64,000 nucleotides of DNA from GSA-30 sp036384435 (GCF_036384435.1 NZ_DASVMI010000094.1:1-64000), one strand, 5' to 3'; positions 34,940-44,057 are shown, numbered from the stretch's first letter. Notes: generated by a model from the sequence alone, not told the origin. Translations and numbers: made by a program.

Positions 34940-35488
34940 ATGTCCGTCAACAAGCCCCTGGCTGGTCGCAAGGTCATCGTCTTGGCCACCGATGGTTTCG
35001 AATACAGTGAGTTGACCGAGCCCAAGCGCATGCTAGAGGAAGCGGGCGCTACCGTGGTTGTGGTCGCGCCCGATGACGCCAGCCAGATCAAGGGTTGGAA
35101 GGGCGGTGATTGGGCCGGTTCGGTCAAGGTCGATCATTCGCTCGACCAGGTGAATGCCGATGATTACCAGGGTCTGCTATTGCCGGGCGGCGTGATGAAT
35201 CCGGACAAGCTGCGCATGAAGTCCGAGGCTGTCGCCTTGGTACGCGCATTCGGTGAGGCCGGCAAGCCGATCGCGGCCATCTGCCATGGCCCGTGGACTC
35301 TCGTCGACGCAGGACTGGTCAAGGGCCACAAAGTCACCTCGTGGCCCTCGCTGCGCAAGGATCTGGAAAATGCCGGTGCCACCTGGGAAGACAGGGAAGT
35401 GATTCGTGATGGCAATCTTGTGACTAGCCGCAAGCCCGATGACATCCCCGCGTTTGGAAAAGCATTGATCGAATTGTTGGCGGCCTGA
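34940..35488 (+). CDS. DJ-1/PfpI family glutamine amidotransferase-like protein
   Basis: A 182-residue class I glutamine-amidotransferase-like protein of the PfpI/YhbO branch. KVIVLATDGFEYSELTEPKR carries the conserved Glu, and AAICHGPWTLVDAG holds the nucleophile elbow with Cys115. This matches proteins described as intracellular peptidases, glyoxalases or protein deglycases; the activity is disputed in the family. ATG at 34940 has GGAG nine bases upstream. It is convergent with the EF-G-like gene, and nothing else is recognised in 35489-35639. Confidence 0.9.
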   Translation: MSVNKPLAGRKVIVLATDGFEYSELTEPKRMLEEAGATVVVVAPDDASQIKGWKGGDWAGSVKVDHSLDQVNADDYQGLLLPGGVMNPDKLRMKSEAVALVRAFGEAGKPIAAICHGPWTLVDAGLVKGHKVTSWPSLRKDLENAGATWEDREVIRDGNLVTSRKPDDIPAFGKALIELLAA

Positions 35489-35639
35489 CTCACCGCCGCG
35501 GCCTTTGGCGCGATACACCACCACCGAGCCGCAGACGGGCGATAGGCCCGGAAGCCAAACGCTCATCGCGGCGGTCTTACGGCAAAGCCTTCAAGACCGC
35601 TGCGGTGCGTGCAAGTCATGGACCTGTGGCAATTCCAGA

Positions 35640-37682
35640 TCACTCGTCTCCCAGGTGCGTGGGCTTCCATGCTTCGCTGAGCTGTTGCTGTACAGGCGCA
35701 GGCACGGGTTCGTAATGGCTCAAATCCAGACTGTAGCGACCTCTCCCACCGGTCATCGCCTTCAGTTCGGTCGGATAATCGACCAGTTCGGCCAATGGCG
35801 CTTGTGCCTTGATTACCAATTCGCCTCCATGCACGGTATCGGTTCCCATGATGCGTGCGCGTTTGTTTGCCAGTCCTCCGGTCACGTCACCTATATGTGC
35901 TTCAGGAATGGAGACCTCCATATCAACGATCGGCTCCAGTACCACGGGCCGGGCCTTGACGATCGCATCAAGGAAGGCCTTCCTGCCGGCGCTGATAAAG
36001 GCCACTTCTTTCGAATCCACGGGATGGTGTTTGCCGTCATAAACGGTGACGCGCAGATCCTGCAAGGGATAGCCAGCGATGACGCCGTGTTCCATCGCTT
36101 GGCGCACGCCCTTTTCGATGGCAGGCAGGAACTGGCCGGGAATCACTCCGCCTTTGACGGCATCGACGAACTCAAAGCCATGGCCGCGTCCGAGCGGTTC
36201 GACGCGCAGGAAGACTTCGCCGAACTGTCCGGCGCCGCCGGTCTGCTTCCTGTGGCGATGATGGCCCTCAGCCATCGCAGCGATGGTTTCGCGATAGGCG
36301 ATGCGCGGCGGATGCGTGGACACCTCAACGTTGTAGCGATCCTTCATGCGTTGCAATGTCACGCGTAGATGCAGGTCGGACAAGCCACGGATCACCGTTT
36401 CGTTGAGCTCTTTGCGATGTTCCATGCGCAGGCAAGGATCTTCTTCGGATAAACGTTGCAGCGCATGCGAAAGCTTTTGCTCTTGCCCCTTGTGACGCGG
36501 TTCCAGGGCCAGCCCATACATGGGTTGCGGAAATGTCATCGGTGCGAGTCGCACGCTGTCTTCTTCATGTGAATCATGCAGTATCGCGTCGAAATGGATT
36601 TCCTCGATCTTGGCAATCGCAGCGATGTCTCCGGGAATCGCGTACGCCATTTCGTCATGGTTCTTGCCGCGAAGGCGGAACAAATGGCCGACCTTGAAAG
36701 GCTTGCGGCCGTTATCCACGAATAACTGCGTTTCACGGCGTATCGTTCCTTGCCAGACGCGAAAGATGCCCAGCTTGCCGACGAATGGATCGTTGATGAT
36801 CTTGAACACGTCGGCCACGACATGCCGGGTCGGATCGATGGCAATCTCGATCGGCTCGCCGTGTTCATCCATGAAGGGCGGTGGATTGGCTTCCAGTGGG
36901 TTGGGTAGCAGGCGCGCGGCAATGTCCAGAAACTGCGGCACCCCCACGCCCGTCCGCGCCGAGACGAAACAGATCGGCACCAGATGTCCCTCGCGCAGGC
37001 ATTGCTCGAAGGCATCGTGCAACTGCTGTGGGGTCAGGGCCTGCTCGCCGGCTTCCAGGTAGGTGCCCATGGTCGCTTCATTGATTTCCACGACTTGGTC
37101 GAGGATCTCCTGGTGAGCTTGGGCTAGTGAAGAAAAATCGGTGGCGCCGTTGGCATGGAAGAAGCAATCCAAGACTTGGCTGCCTCCATGTGCCGGTAGA
37201 TTGACAGGCAGGCATTCCTGACCGAATTCGTCTCGCAGGTGTTGCACCAACGCTTGCAGATCCACGCCATCCATGTCGATGCGATTGATCACCAGCACGC
37301 GGGCCAGCTTGCGGTGGCGTGCGTGCTCCATCATGCGCCGCGTGCCGTGTTCGATGCCGCTGGCGGCGTTGACCACAACGGCAACGGTTTCCACGGCGGC
37401 GAATGCGGCCAGCGTACCTCCACGAAAGTCGTTGTAACCGGCCGTATCGATCAGGTTGATGTGGGTTTGTTCGTGGTCGATGGCAGCGATGCAGCTATCG
37501 ATCGAATGGCCGCGGGCTTTTTCCTGGATATCGGTATCCGATTGCGTGCTGCCTCGCTCGACTGCCCCCTGGGTCTGGATGACTCCCGCGGCATGCAGCA
37601 AGGCTTCGAACAACGTGGTCTTGCCTGCGCTGGCATGGCCGGCAAGCGCAATATTGCGGATATTTTCCGTGTTGTACGACAC
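35640..37682 (-). CDS. elongation factor G-like GTPase (EF-G paralogue)
   Basis: A 680-residue translational GTPase related to EF-G. G1 is GHASAGKTT, G3 is DTAGYNDF and G4 is NRID. Domains II to V follow in order, and the C-terminal SLDLSHYEPVPAPVQQQL is of EF-G type. It differs from housekeeping EF-G in the G1 loop and in a domain IV lacking the usual length of tip. It is most likely an EF-G-like accessory factor of unknown role, not the essential translocase, which is normally encoded with rpsL/rpsG. The start is GTG at 37682 with a strong GGAGG nine bases upstream; an upstream frame without such a site was not used. Confidence 0.85.
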   Translation of the reverse strand: MSYNTENIRNIALAGHASAGKTTLFEALLHAAGVIQTQGAVERGSTQSDTDIQEKARGHSIDSCIAAIDHEQTHINLIDTAGYNDFRGGTLAAFAAVETVAVVVNAASGIEHGTRRMMEHARHRKLARVLVINRIDMDGVDLQALVQHLRDEFGQECLPVNLPAHGGSQVLDCFFHANGATDFSSLAQAHQEILDQVVEINEATMGTYLEAGEQALTPQQLHDAFEQCLREGHLVPICFVSARTGVGVPQFLDIAARLLPNPLEANPPPFMDEHGEPIEIAIDPTRHVVADVFKIINDPFVGKLGIFRVWQGTIRRETQLFVDNGRKPFKVGHLFRLRGKNHDEMAYAIPGDIAAIAKIEEIHFDAILHDSHEEDSVRLAPMTFPQPMYGLALEPRHKGQEQKLSHALQRLSEEDPCLRMEHRKELNETVIRGLSDLHLRVTLQRMKDRYNVEVSTHPPRIAYRETIAAMAEGHHRHRKQTGGAGQFGEVFLRVEPLGRGHGFEFVDAVKGGVIPGQFLPAIEKGVRQAMEHGVIAGYPLQDLRVTVYDGKHHPVDSKEVAFISAGRKAFLDAIVKARPVVLEPIVDMEVSIPEAHIGDVTGGLANKRARIMGTDTVHGGELVIKAQAPLAELVDYPTELKAMTGGRGRYSLDLSHYEPVPAPVQQQLSEAWKPTHLGDE

Positions 37683-37943
37683 GACGTCCCCTCCTCTGGC
37701 GGGGCGACGCATGCGTTCATGCCGGCATGAGCGGCTCCGCACGCGCCGCATGGCGGCTAGCGATGACGGGCCGTCATGGTCGTCCTCCGTGGTCGAGCGC
37801 GGGGGCGGTCATGGCGGGAAGGCGGCATAGGGCCGCCTGGGAAGCCTTGAGCCAGGCGAGGGCGCAGGTCAAGCTGCATTGCGGCGTAGGGAACCTGGGT
37901 GGCGCTTGCGGGTCTGTGAGGGATACGAGCCCATGACCTGCCG

Positions 37944-39017
37944 GTGGATGCTGGCGGGCAAGGTCTTTCCATTCAGGGTTGCAAGGGTCATCTCATCGAA
38001 CCGTCGCCGCAGGTCGAACATCATCGCTGGGTCGAGGACGGGCATGCACGTGGGCTGGCGCCGTTGGATGCTTCCAGCCGGGAGTTGTTGCGCCATATGC
38101 GCTGGCGCGAAACCGCAGGGCCCGGCACGGGTCGGCGATGGGCGCTGACGGGGGTCGTGCTGTTGCACGCGCTGTTTGCCATGGTGACCTGGAAGGAAAT
38201 GCAACTGCGCAGCGGGGCATCGTTCGAACGGCCGGTTCCGGCCGTTCGCGACAACGCCCTGCAAGTGCGCCTGATTGCCGCCGCGCCACGACCGATGGAG
38301 GCGGCACCCGTTACCGTGCCTGCGGCCCCGGTTCCTGTGCTGGCCCCGCGGCCCGCACCTGCACGCGAAAAGCCCTCCAGGCAGGCCCTGAAGGTGTTGA
38401 TGCCATCGCCGAAGCCCAAACCGCAGGTACAGGCCGAGCCGTCAACCGCACCGGCCACGGCCGCATCCATACCGGCGCATCCGCGACTGAAGCTGTTCGA
38501 CAAGACCGGACAGCCAGTGCTTGCTCCCGCAGCAGCAAGCACTGCGCCCGCACCGGACTATGTGCAACGCAAACCAGAAGGCGACAGTTCGGTGATGGAG
38601 CACCGCAATGCCCTCAAGCAACCACCGACGAGCTTGGACAAATATTTTCCGCCACCCGGCGAAAACATCGTGCAGTCGGGGGCGCGCAAGCTCGTGCAGA
38701 AAATCAGCAAGCCGCACAACGTGCGCCTGCCTGGTGGCATTCACCTCAAGTGCACTCTGCTGGGTGGGTGCCAGGACCCGCCTCCACCGCCTTCGGCCAA
38801 GGATGGCGACATGCGCCTGAGCATGGCTCCGGCTCAGCCGCTCGCCGATATCCCCGATGCGCCCAAGCCACCGGATGTGAACGAATGCATCGCGATTTAT
38901 CGCGCGGGCAAGGCATTGCCCCAGGGCTGTCCCGTCGATACCCCCGCGCGCGCAGTGGACGCCCAGATGCGCCAATGGCAGCAGAAGAAGGAGCCGCACG
39001 ATGCCGGACAGCCGTGA
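37944..39017 (+). CDS. TonB-like proline-rich envelope protein (paralogue 1)
   Basis: About 357 residues, with one membrane segment (RRWALTGVVLLHALFAMVTW, about residues 65-84) and then NALQVRLIAAAP. A long Pro/Ala/Lys-rich spacer leads to a C-terminal domain with HLKCTLLGGC and a final ALPQGC motif. The layout is that of TonB-type energy transducers, but a canonical TonB C-terminal domain is not recognised. The next gene encodes a clear paralogue. The start is uncertain: GTG at 37944 and ATG at 38097 are both possible, and coding character improves only from about 38040. It is divergent from the EF-G-like gene. Confidence 0.65.
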   Translation: MDAGGQGLSIQGCKGHLIEPSPQVEHHRWVEDGHARGLAPLDASSRELLRHMRWRETAGPGTGRRWALTGVVLLHALFAMVTWKEMQLRSGASFERPVPAVRDNALQVRLIAAAPRPMEAAPVTVPAAPVPVLAPRPAPAREKPSRQALKVLMPSPKPKPQVQAEPSTAPATAASIPAHPRLKLFDKTGQPVLAPAAASTAPAPDYVQRKPEGDSSVMEHRNALKQPPTSLDKYFPPPGENIVQSGARKLVQKISKPHNVRLPGGIHLKCTLLGGCQDPPPPPSAKDGDMRLSMAPAQPLADIPDAPKPPDVNECIAIYRAGKALPQGCPVDTPARAVDAQMRQWQQKKEPHDAGQP

Positions 39018-39047
39018 TCTGGTTGCTCCGGCAGCTACACTAGTCGG

Positions 39048-41012
39048 ATGCCGACACCGCCGTCAGACAAGACCACGAGTCCGATCCGTATTTCCATGCC
39101 TTCGCCACGCGAGGCGTCGGAGAGCGCGTCTGTCTATCGCCGACGGCGGCAAGAGCGTCCGAAGCAACGCTGGCTGCGTTTGCTGGCACTGTTCGGCGCG
39201 TTGTTCGTGCATCTGGCTTTCCTCGTCGGGGTGATCCTGGGGCCGGCGTATGAGCCGGTCGATCAGTCCGATCACGCGCCGCTGCAAGTGCGCCTGTTGC
39301 CGAAGAAGGCCGAAGAACCACCACCGCCGCCGCCGCCGCCCGTGCAGGGCACGCCGCCTCGGGAGATCGGGCCGCCGCACAAAGGCAATGCCACGGCAAA
39401 GATCCGTAGCCACCAGCCACGCAGCGCTGCGGCCAGTGCTAATGCGTCAACGCCATCGATTCCCGTGCCGGCGCTTGAGACGCCTAGCGTTGCGTTGGAC
39501 AAGTCCGCTGCCGCCAAGCCTGAGAAGGTTGCCGCACCGATACCTCCGGTGACCTTGCCCAAGACAGCACCACCGCCACAGATCCAGCCGGTCAAGGTTG
39601 ATGCGCCCGCACCGCAGGTGGCGCTTGACCAGCCGCCAATGCCCAAGCCGGTACCGCCGAAATTTCAGCCCGAGCCGGTGCGCAAGCCGCAGGCCGAGGG
39701 CAATCAGGCCATGCCGCCGCCTTCGCTCGCAGCGCCGGACATTCCTGCCCAGTCACCGCCAAAGGTGTCGCTGCCGATGTTCGCCACCGATCGGCCCGTG
39801 GTGCAACCCGTGCCACCCAGTGTCGGACAGGCAGCGCGCGCGGCGACGCCAGCAGCACCGCCGGTACCGGATATGCAGGCCATTCCTGTACCCGCGCAAC
39901 CGTCGCCCTCGATCAACCTGCAACCATCGGACAACAACACCAAGCCCGTTGCGGTAGCCCGCACGAGACCTCAGATCGCCTCACCGTCGATCCATGTGGA
40001 AGAGCCACAACTGGACACGGTGCCTTTGCTACCGCAGGCTAAACCAAGCCTGGAGCGTCCGCAGGCTCCGCCGATGCAGGCGCCCTCGTTGAAAGGGACT
40101 GCCGCTGTCGACAAGCCTGTCATCGCGCGTCCGCAGCTCAGTCCGTCGGACGCATCGGCTGATCGCCCGGCATCGAACCAGGCTTCTACGCAAAACGACA
40201 AGACCTCGCCAGACCACGCCAGGACCCCCTCGCCATCGATCGCCGACACCAGTGCTCCGGATCGCGGCCGCGATGTGAGCACCGCGCCGGATGCATCGCC
40301 GCATGGCAGCGATGCAGGCACGCCCGGTGCTCGTGACGGCGCGAGCGACCAGGCGCACGCCGACTCCGGTAAGCGAGGGCTCAATCTCGATCTTCCTCCC
40401 GGTCAGGGCGCGGGTACGGGACGGGGGGGCAACGGCTCAGATCAGGGTGGTAGTGGCGCGGGTGAGGGGGAAGGCAAAGATGACGGCAAACTGGGGCAAT
40501 ACATCCAGCTCAAGCCACATGGTGACACCAATGTGATGTCCCACGGTACACCCAACATCGGTTACACGCCGACGCGCTTTGACAAGGACTGGACACCCGA
40601 AGGCGAGAGCTCGGTCGACACTGCGTTGCGGCGTGCGCGTGAAAAGACCACCGTGCGCCATACGTTCCATCTCGCGCCCGGCGTACGCGTGGAATGTGTG
40701 GTCATGCCTTTATTCCCGATGGCGCTATTCGGTTGCGGGGGAGGCGATCCGCCGCCCAAGCCAGTGGACGAGAAGGTTTACGAGAGGATGAGGCTGGCGC
40801 CAACCAATCCCCTGGTACCGCCGCGCCCGGCAGCGAGTGCTGCGATGCCGCCGGCACCCGTGCACTTGGACAATAGCGTCGAGTGCGCCAATGCCCGCGT
40901 CACCGGTGGCCCGATTCCTCCCGGCTGCCTCAACGATGCCCTTCCTCCCGCCCGCCCCAGGCCGGCTACCTCGGGAAGTTCATGGGTACCTGCGAGCGAT
41001 CAGTTTCATTGA
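39048..41012 (+). CDS. TonB-like proline-rich envelope protein (paralogue 2)
   Basis: A 654-residue protein with an N-terminal membrane helix (LRLLALFGALFVHLAFLVGV, about residues 44-63), then PLQVRLLPKK and a Pro-rich tract beginning with eight prolines. A spacer of nearly 400 residues rich in Pro, Ala, Ser and Asp follows. The C-terminal region aligns with the upstream protein: DKDWTPEGESSVD against DKYFPPPGENIVQ, PGVRVECVV against GGIHLKCTL, and a closing PPGC against PQGC. The cysteines could form disulfides in the periplasm. The spacer is long enough to cross the periplasm. Function unknown; it lies 30 bases after paralogue 1, so they are probably co-transcribed. Confidence 0.72.
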   Translation: MPTPPSDKTTSPIRISMPSPREASESASVYRRRRQERPKQRWLRLLALFGALFVHLAFLVGVILGPAYEPVDQSDHAPLQVRLLPKKAEEPPPPPPPPVQGTPPREIGPPHKGNATAKIRSHQPRSAAASANASTPSIPVPALETPSVALDKSAAAKPEKVAAPIPPVTLPKTAPPPQIQPVKVDAPAPQVALDQPPMPKPVPPKFQPEPVRKPQAEGNQAMPPPSLAAPDIPAQSPPKVSLPMFATDRPVVQPVPPSVGQAARAATPAAPPVPDMQAIPVPAQPSPSINLQPSDNNTKPVAVARTRPQIASPSIHVEEPQLDTVPLLPQAKPSLERPQAPPMQAPSLKGTAAVDKPVIARPQLSPSDASADRPASNQASTQNDKTSPDHARTPSPSIADTSAPDRGRDVSTAPDASPHGSDAGTPGARDGASDQAHADSGKRGLNLDLPPGQGAGTGRGGNGSDQGGSGAGEGEGKDDGKLGQYIQLKPHGDTNVMSHGTPNIGYTPTRFDKDWTPEGESSVDTALRRAREKTTVRHTFHLAPGVRVECVVMPLFPMALFGCGGGDPPPKPVDEKVYERMRLAPTNPLVPPRPAASAAMPPAPVHLDNSVECANARVTGGPIPPGCLNDALPPARPRPATSGSSWVPASDQFH

Positions 41013-41171
41013 GTGAGGCCGCTCGCTACGCGAGCTGTGAGGCCGGCGGCTGTGCCGCCTGTGAAGGCTAAAGAGCAAGAGCGGCGCCGCTCGGACGCCT
41101 TTGCTTTTTCCTTTTTATTCTTCACAGCGCCGCAGGAGCGACTTCACAGCTCGCGCAGCGAGCGGCCTCAC
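41013..41171. repeat. REP-like inverted pair, 28-bp unit
   Basis: A 28-bp imperfect palindrome starting GTGAGGCCGCTCGC (41013-41040) recurs inverted at 41144-41171 with one mismatch. Smaller palindromes (GGCGGC-TGT-GCCGCC and GCGCCGC) lie between them. The same 28-bp unit occurs at 57360-57387. The element lies between two convergent genes and could form a long hairpin in either transcript. No separate gene is seen in 41013-41175. Confidence 0.75.
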
Positions 41172-41175
41172 TCAA

Positions 41176-43467
41176 CTAAAGCATCCTCAACAATTCGCGC
41201 ATCAATGGCAGTCGCCTTACGCGTACCGCGCTGACGCGGAAAACGGCATTGGCCAAGGCCGGGGCGGCGGTGGGCATGGCCAGGAAGCTGGCGCCCGTGG
41301 GTGCGCGATCGTCGGCCGGCACGATGATGGTCTCGATGTTGTCTGGCAACTGCGCCATGCTCGCCAGTGCATAGTCCTTGAAGTTGTGCTGCTGCACCTG
41401 GCCGTCCTTGTAGGTGATGGCCAGATTCAGCGCGGTGGACAGGGCGTCGAGTGTGGCACCGGCTACCTGGTTTTCCAGGCCACGCGGATTGATGACCCTG
41501 CCCACGTCGACGGCACATACGACGCGCTCGATATTGAGCTTGTCGCCTTGCAGGGATGCCTCGATGGCGTGGGCTACATACGCGCCGTTGACGTACCAGC
41601 TGGCGATGCCCAGGCCGTTGACGGTGCGCAGCCAGCGCGACCAGTCGATGCGGTCGGCCACCTGCTTGAGCACATTGATCATGCGGCCGGTGTCCATGCT
41701 GCCACCGCCTTGCAAGGGAATCTCACGCGGTTCACCAAGCAGGCGCAGGCGCGTGTCCAACGGGTTTTCCTTAAGCACGTGCGCCGTTTCGTCGATGAAG
41801 CTCTCGACGGCGAATGCGTTGCTCAAGTGCGGCATGCCGCGGGCCGGACCGCGCGGCATCGACGAGGCTACACTGAACCAGTCGCTGCGGTAGTTGGGCA
41901 CCAGTCCCGCTGGCACCTGATTGAGGTCAAGTTCCGAGGTCCACAGATTGGCATCGGGTACGCCACGTCCGGTCAGGGCCGAAGCCGACGCGGTGCGCTG
42001 GCTCCAGCTCAGGAATTGGCGCTTGCCATTCAACGCCGCGTTGATACGGATAACGCTGGCCGAGCGGTAGTAGTCATGCGTGAGGTCGTCATCGCGCGTC
42101 CACAGCAGGCGCACCGGCTTTTTGACCGCCTTGGCAATCATCACGGTCTCGACCACGTAGTCGTGATCAAGGCGGCGACCATATCCGCCTCCGACGCGCG
42201 GCACCTTGATCTCGATCTGCTCCGGCTTCAGACCCGTCAGGCGCTGCACGATGGCCGAGGCGCGCTGGGGTGCCTGGGTCGGTATCACCAGCATGGCGCG
42301 ATCAGCGTCGATACGCACCATGCAATTCATCGGTTCGGCCGTGGCATGCGCCAGCCACGGCTGGGCATAAGTTGCCTCCAGGCGGCGCGCGGCCTTGCGG
42401 TTGGCTGCGTCGACGTCGCCATCGTTGCGCACGCGTGTGGTAGGGGCCTGGTCCTTGTTGTTGATCAGATCGTTTGCCTGTTGCTCGAAGGCGCCACTGT
42501 TTTCACCCTGGCTTGCGCCGGGTTTCCAGTGCACTTTCAGCTTGGCGCGTGCCTGCAAGGCGGTCCATGTATCCTGCGCTACGACGGCGACCGCAGGAGC
42601 AATCACCGTGTTGCCAGGTTGCTGGCCCGGTTCGGGCCTTAATGCGATGACATCGACAACTCCCTTGATCGCCTTCGCTGCCTGGGCGTCGAAGCTGTCG
42701 AGCGTACCGTCCGGCCACGGGCAGCGCACCAGCAGTGCTACCAGGGTATCGCTGATGCTCTGGTCGCCGGCAAACGGCAACTGGCCGGTGACCATCGCGT
42801 GCGCATCGACATCGCCGGCGGGCTGGCCGATCAGGCGATATTGATCTGGCGTCTTGGCGGCAACCGCCTGCGCGGGAGGAGCGATCTTCGCGGCTGCTTC
42901 AACCAGGCTGCCGTAGTCCAGGCGGCGGCCGTCCGGCGAAACGACCTGGCCGGCATCGGTGTGCAACCGCTCGGCGGCAACGCCCAACTGGCGCGCGGCC
43001 GCTTGCAATAGCAGCCAACGGGCGAGGGCGCCGGCCTGGCGCAGGTCGTTCCATGCGGCGGGAATCGAATCGCCGGTGCCACCCACCTGGCGCCCATAGG
43101 TCCAGCGGATATTGCCATTGTCGTTGCTGACGCCCAGGCCAAGACCGATCACGCTGACGTTCTTCCAGTCCGCATCGAGCTCGTCGGCAATGATGCGCGG
43201 AAGGGCTGTCGCCACGCCGGTACCCGTGTCCGGATCGCGCGCGCCGATCAGCACCTTGCCATCGGCATCGATGCGCACGAATGCACCCAGGTCGTACAGC
43301 TTGTCGCCAAGCATGGACAACGGAAACGGCGCGGCCGGACCGTCGGCGGCCGCGGCCACGTCTGTCCACGGAATTCCCACGATCAATGCGCCGGCTGTGC
43401 CGGCCAGTACCTTGAGGAAACGGCGACGCGCCACGCTGGCGTCGGGCAGGTCATGCTGATGGCTCAT
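41176..43467 (-). CDS. xanthine dehydrogenase-family molybdopterin-binding subunit, atypical
   Basis: A 763-residue large subunit related to isoquinoline 1-oxidoreductase IorB and aldehyde oxidases. It begins with a Tat-type signal (RRRFLKVLAGTAGALIVG), so it should be exported folded. The molybdopterin-contact stretch GGGYGRRLDHDYVVE and SNAFAVESFIDETAH are conserved. Near residues 724-735, where relatives have a GVGEPG-type segment with the catalytic glutamate, it reads TGASFLAMPTAA, so that Glu seems absent. It overlaps the small-subunit gene by four bases (ATGA). The activity may be altered or lost; it could also have become a binding protein. Confidence 0.85.
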   Translation of the reverse strand: MSHQHDLPDASVARRRFLKVLAGTAGALIVGIPWTDVAAAADGPAAPFPLSMLGDKLYDLGAFVRIDADGKVLIGARDPDTGTGVATALPRIIADELDADWKNVSVIGLGLGVSNDNGNIRWTYGRQVGGTGDSIPAAWNDLRQAGALARWLLLQAAARQLGVAAERLHTDAGQVVSPDGRRLDYGSLVEAAAKIAPPAQAVAAKTPDQYRLIGQPAGDVDAHAMVTGQLPFAGDQSISDTLVALLVRCPWPDGTLDSFDAQAAKAIKGVVDVIALRPEPGQQPGNTVIAPAVAVVAQDTWTALQARAKLKVHWKPGASQGENSGAFEQQANDLINNKDQAPTTRVRNDGDVDAANRKAARRLEATYAQPWLAHATAEPMNCMVRIDADRAMLVIPTQAPQRASAIVQRLTGLKPEQIEIKVPRVGGGYGRRLDHDYVVETVMIAKAVKKPVRLLWTRDDDLTHDYYRSASVIRINAALNGKRQFLSWSQRTASASALTGRGVPDANLWTSELDLNQVPAGLVPNYRSDWFSVASSMPRGPARGMPHLSNAFAVESFIDETAHVLKENPLDTRLRLLGEPREIPLQGGGSMDTGRMINVLKQVADRIDWSRWLRTVNGLGIASWYVNGAYVAHAIEASLQGDKLNIERVVCAVDVGRVINPRGLENQVAGATLDALSTALNLAITYKDGQVQQHNFKDYALASMAQLPDNIETIIVPADDRAPTGASFLAMPTAAPALANAVFRVSAVRVRRLPLMRELLRML

Positions 43468-44057
43468 GCTTTGGTTCCACCCAGGTTGCCGGCGGCGCGC
43501 TTGATGGCGCGGCGCACGCGCGTCTGGCAGCCGCATCGGCACAGGTTCGGCAGTTGGTCGATATCGTCGTCGCCCGGATTGTGCTTGCGGTCGAGCAGTT
43601 CCTTGCCGGCCATGAGCCAGCCCGGTGTGCAGTAACCGCAGCCAAAGGCGTCCTCATCAATGAAAGCCTGCTGTAGCGGATGCAACTTGCCGTGCGCGTC
43701 GACCAGGCCCTCGACCGTGGTCACTTGCGCGATCTTCGCGTGCGCCGACCTGACCTTGCTGTCCTTGCCATCCTTCGCATTGGCAAGCTCCTCGATGGTC
43801 ACCGCGATCGCCGAGGTGAGCTTGCCGTTGATCAGTACCAGGTCCGCGCCGTTACCACTGCCATGTTCGCCGGCGTATTTGGTGCCGGTCAGTTGCAGCA
43901 CGTCGCGCAGGTACCACAGGAGTGGCATTTTCGGATCACCGGTGTGGCGAAACCGTTCACCGTTGATCTCCAGGTCGATGCCCTCGCGGACTTTTTCCGG
44001 CTTGATGCTGCCGCTGTCGCTCGGTGGCAGTGGCGCCCCCTGGGCTTGTAATGCCAT
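43464..44057 (-). CDS. [2Fe-2S] subunit lacking the N-terminal cluster cysteines
   Basis: A 197-residue protein of the xanthine dehydrogenase small-subunit/IorA type. The N-terminal ferredoxin-like domain is recognisable (PLLWYLRDVLQLTGTK). The usual cysteine loop is instead YAGEHGSGNGADLVLINGKL and the next Cys position is Ala, so residues 58-84 contain no cysteine. The C-terminal helical domain keeps its cluster ligands: CGYC at 140-143 and CRC at 173-175. There is no frameshift in the DNA. A 25-residue insertion (about 88-112) replaces the usual short linker. One cluster rather than two is predicted. The ribosome-binding site is GAGGAG; it is coupled to the large-subunit gene. Confidence 0.87.
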   Translation of the reverse strand: MALQAQGAPLPPSDSGSIKPEKVREGIDLEINGERFRHTGDPKMPLLWYLRDVLQLTGTKYAGEHGSGNGADLVLINGKLTSAIAVTIEELANAKDGKDSKVRSAHAKIAQVTTVEGLVDAHGKLHPLQQAFIDEDAFGCGYCTPGWLMAGKELLDRKHNPGDDDIDQLPNLCRCGCQTRVRRAIKRAAGNLGGTKA

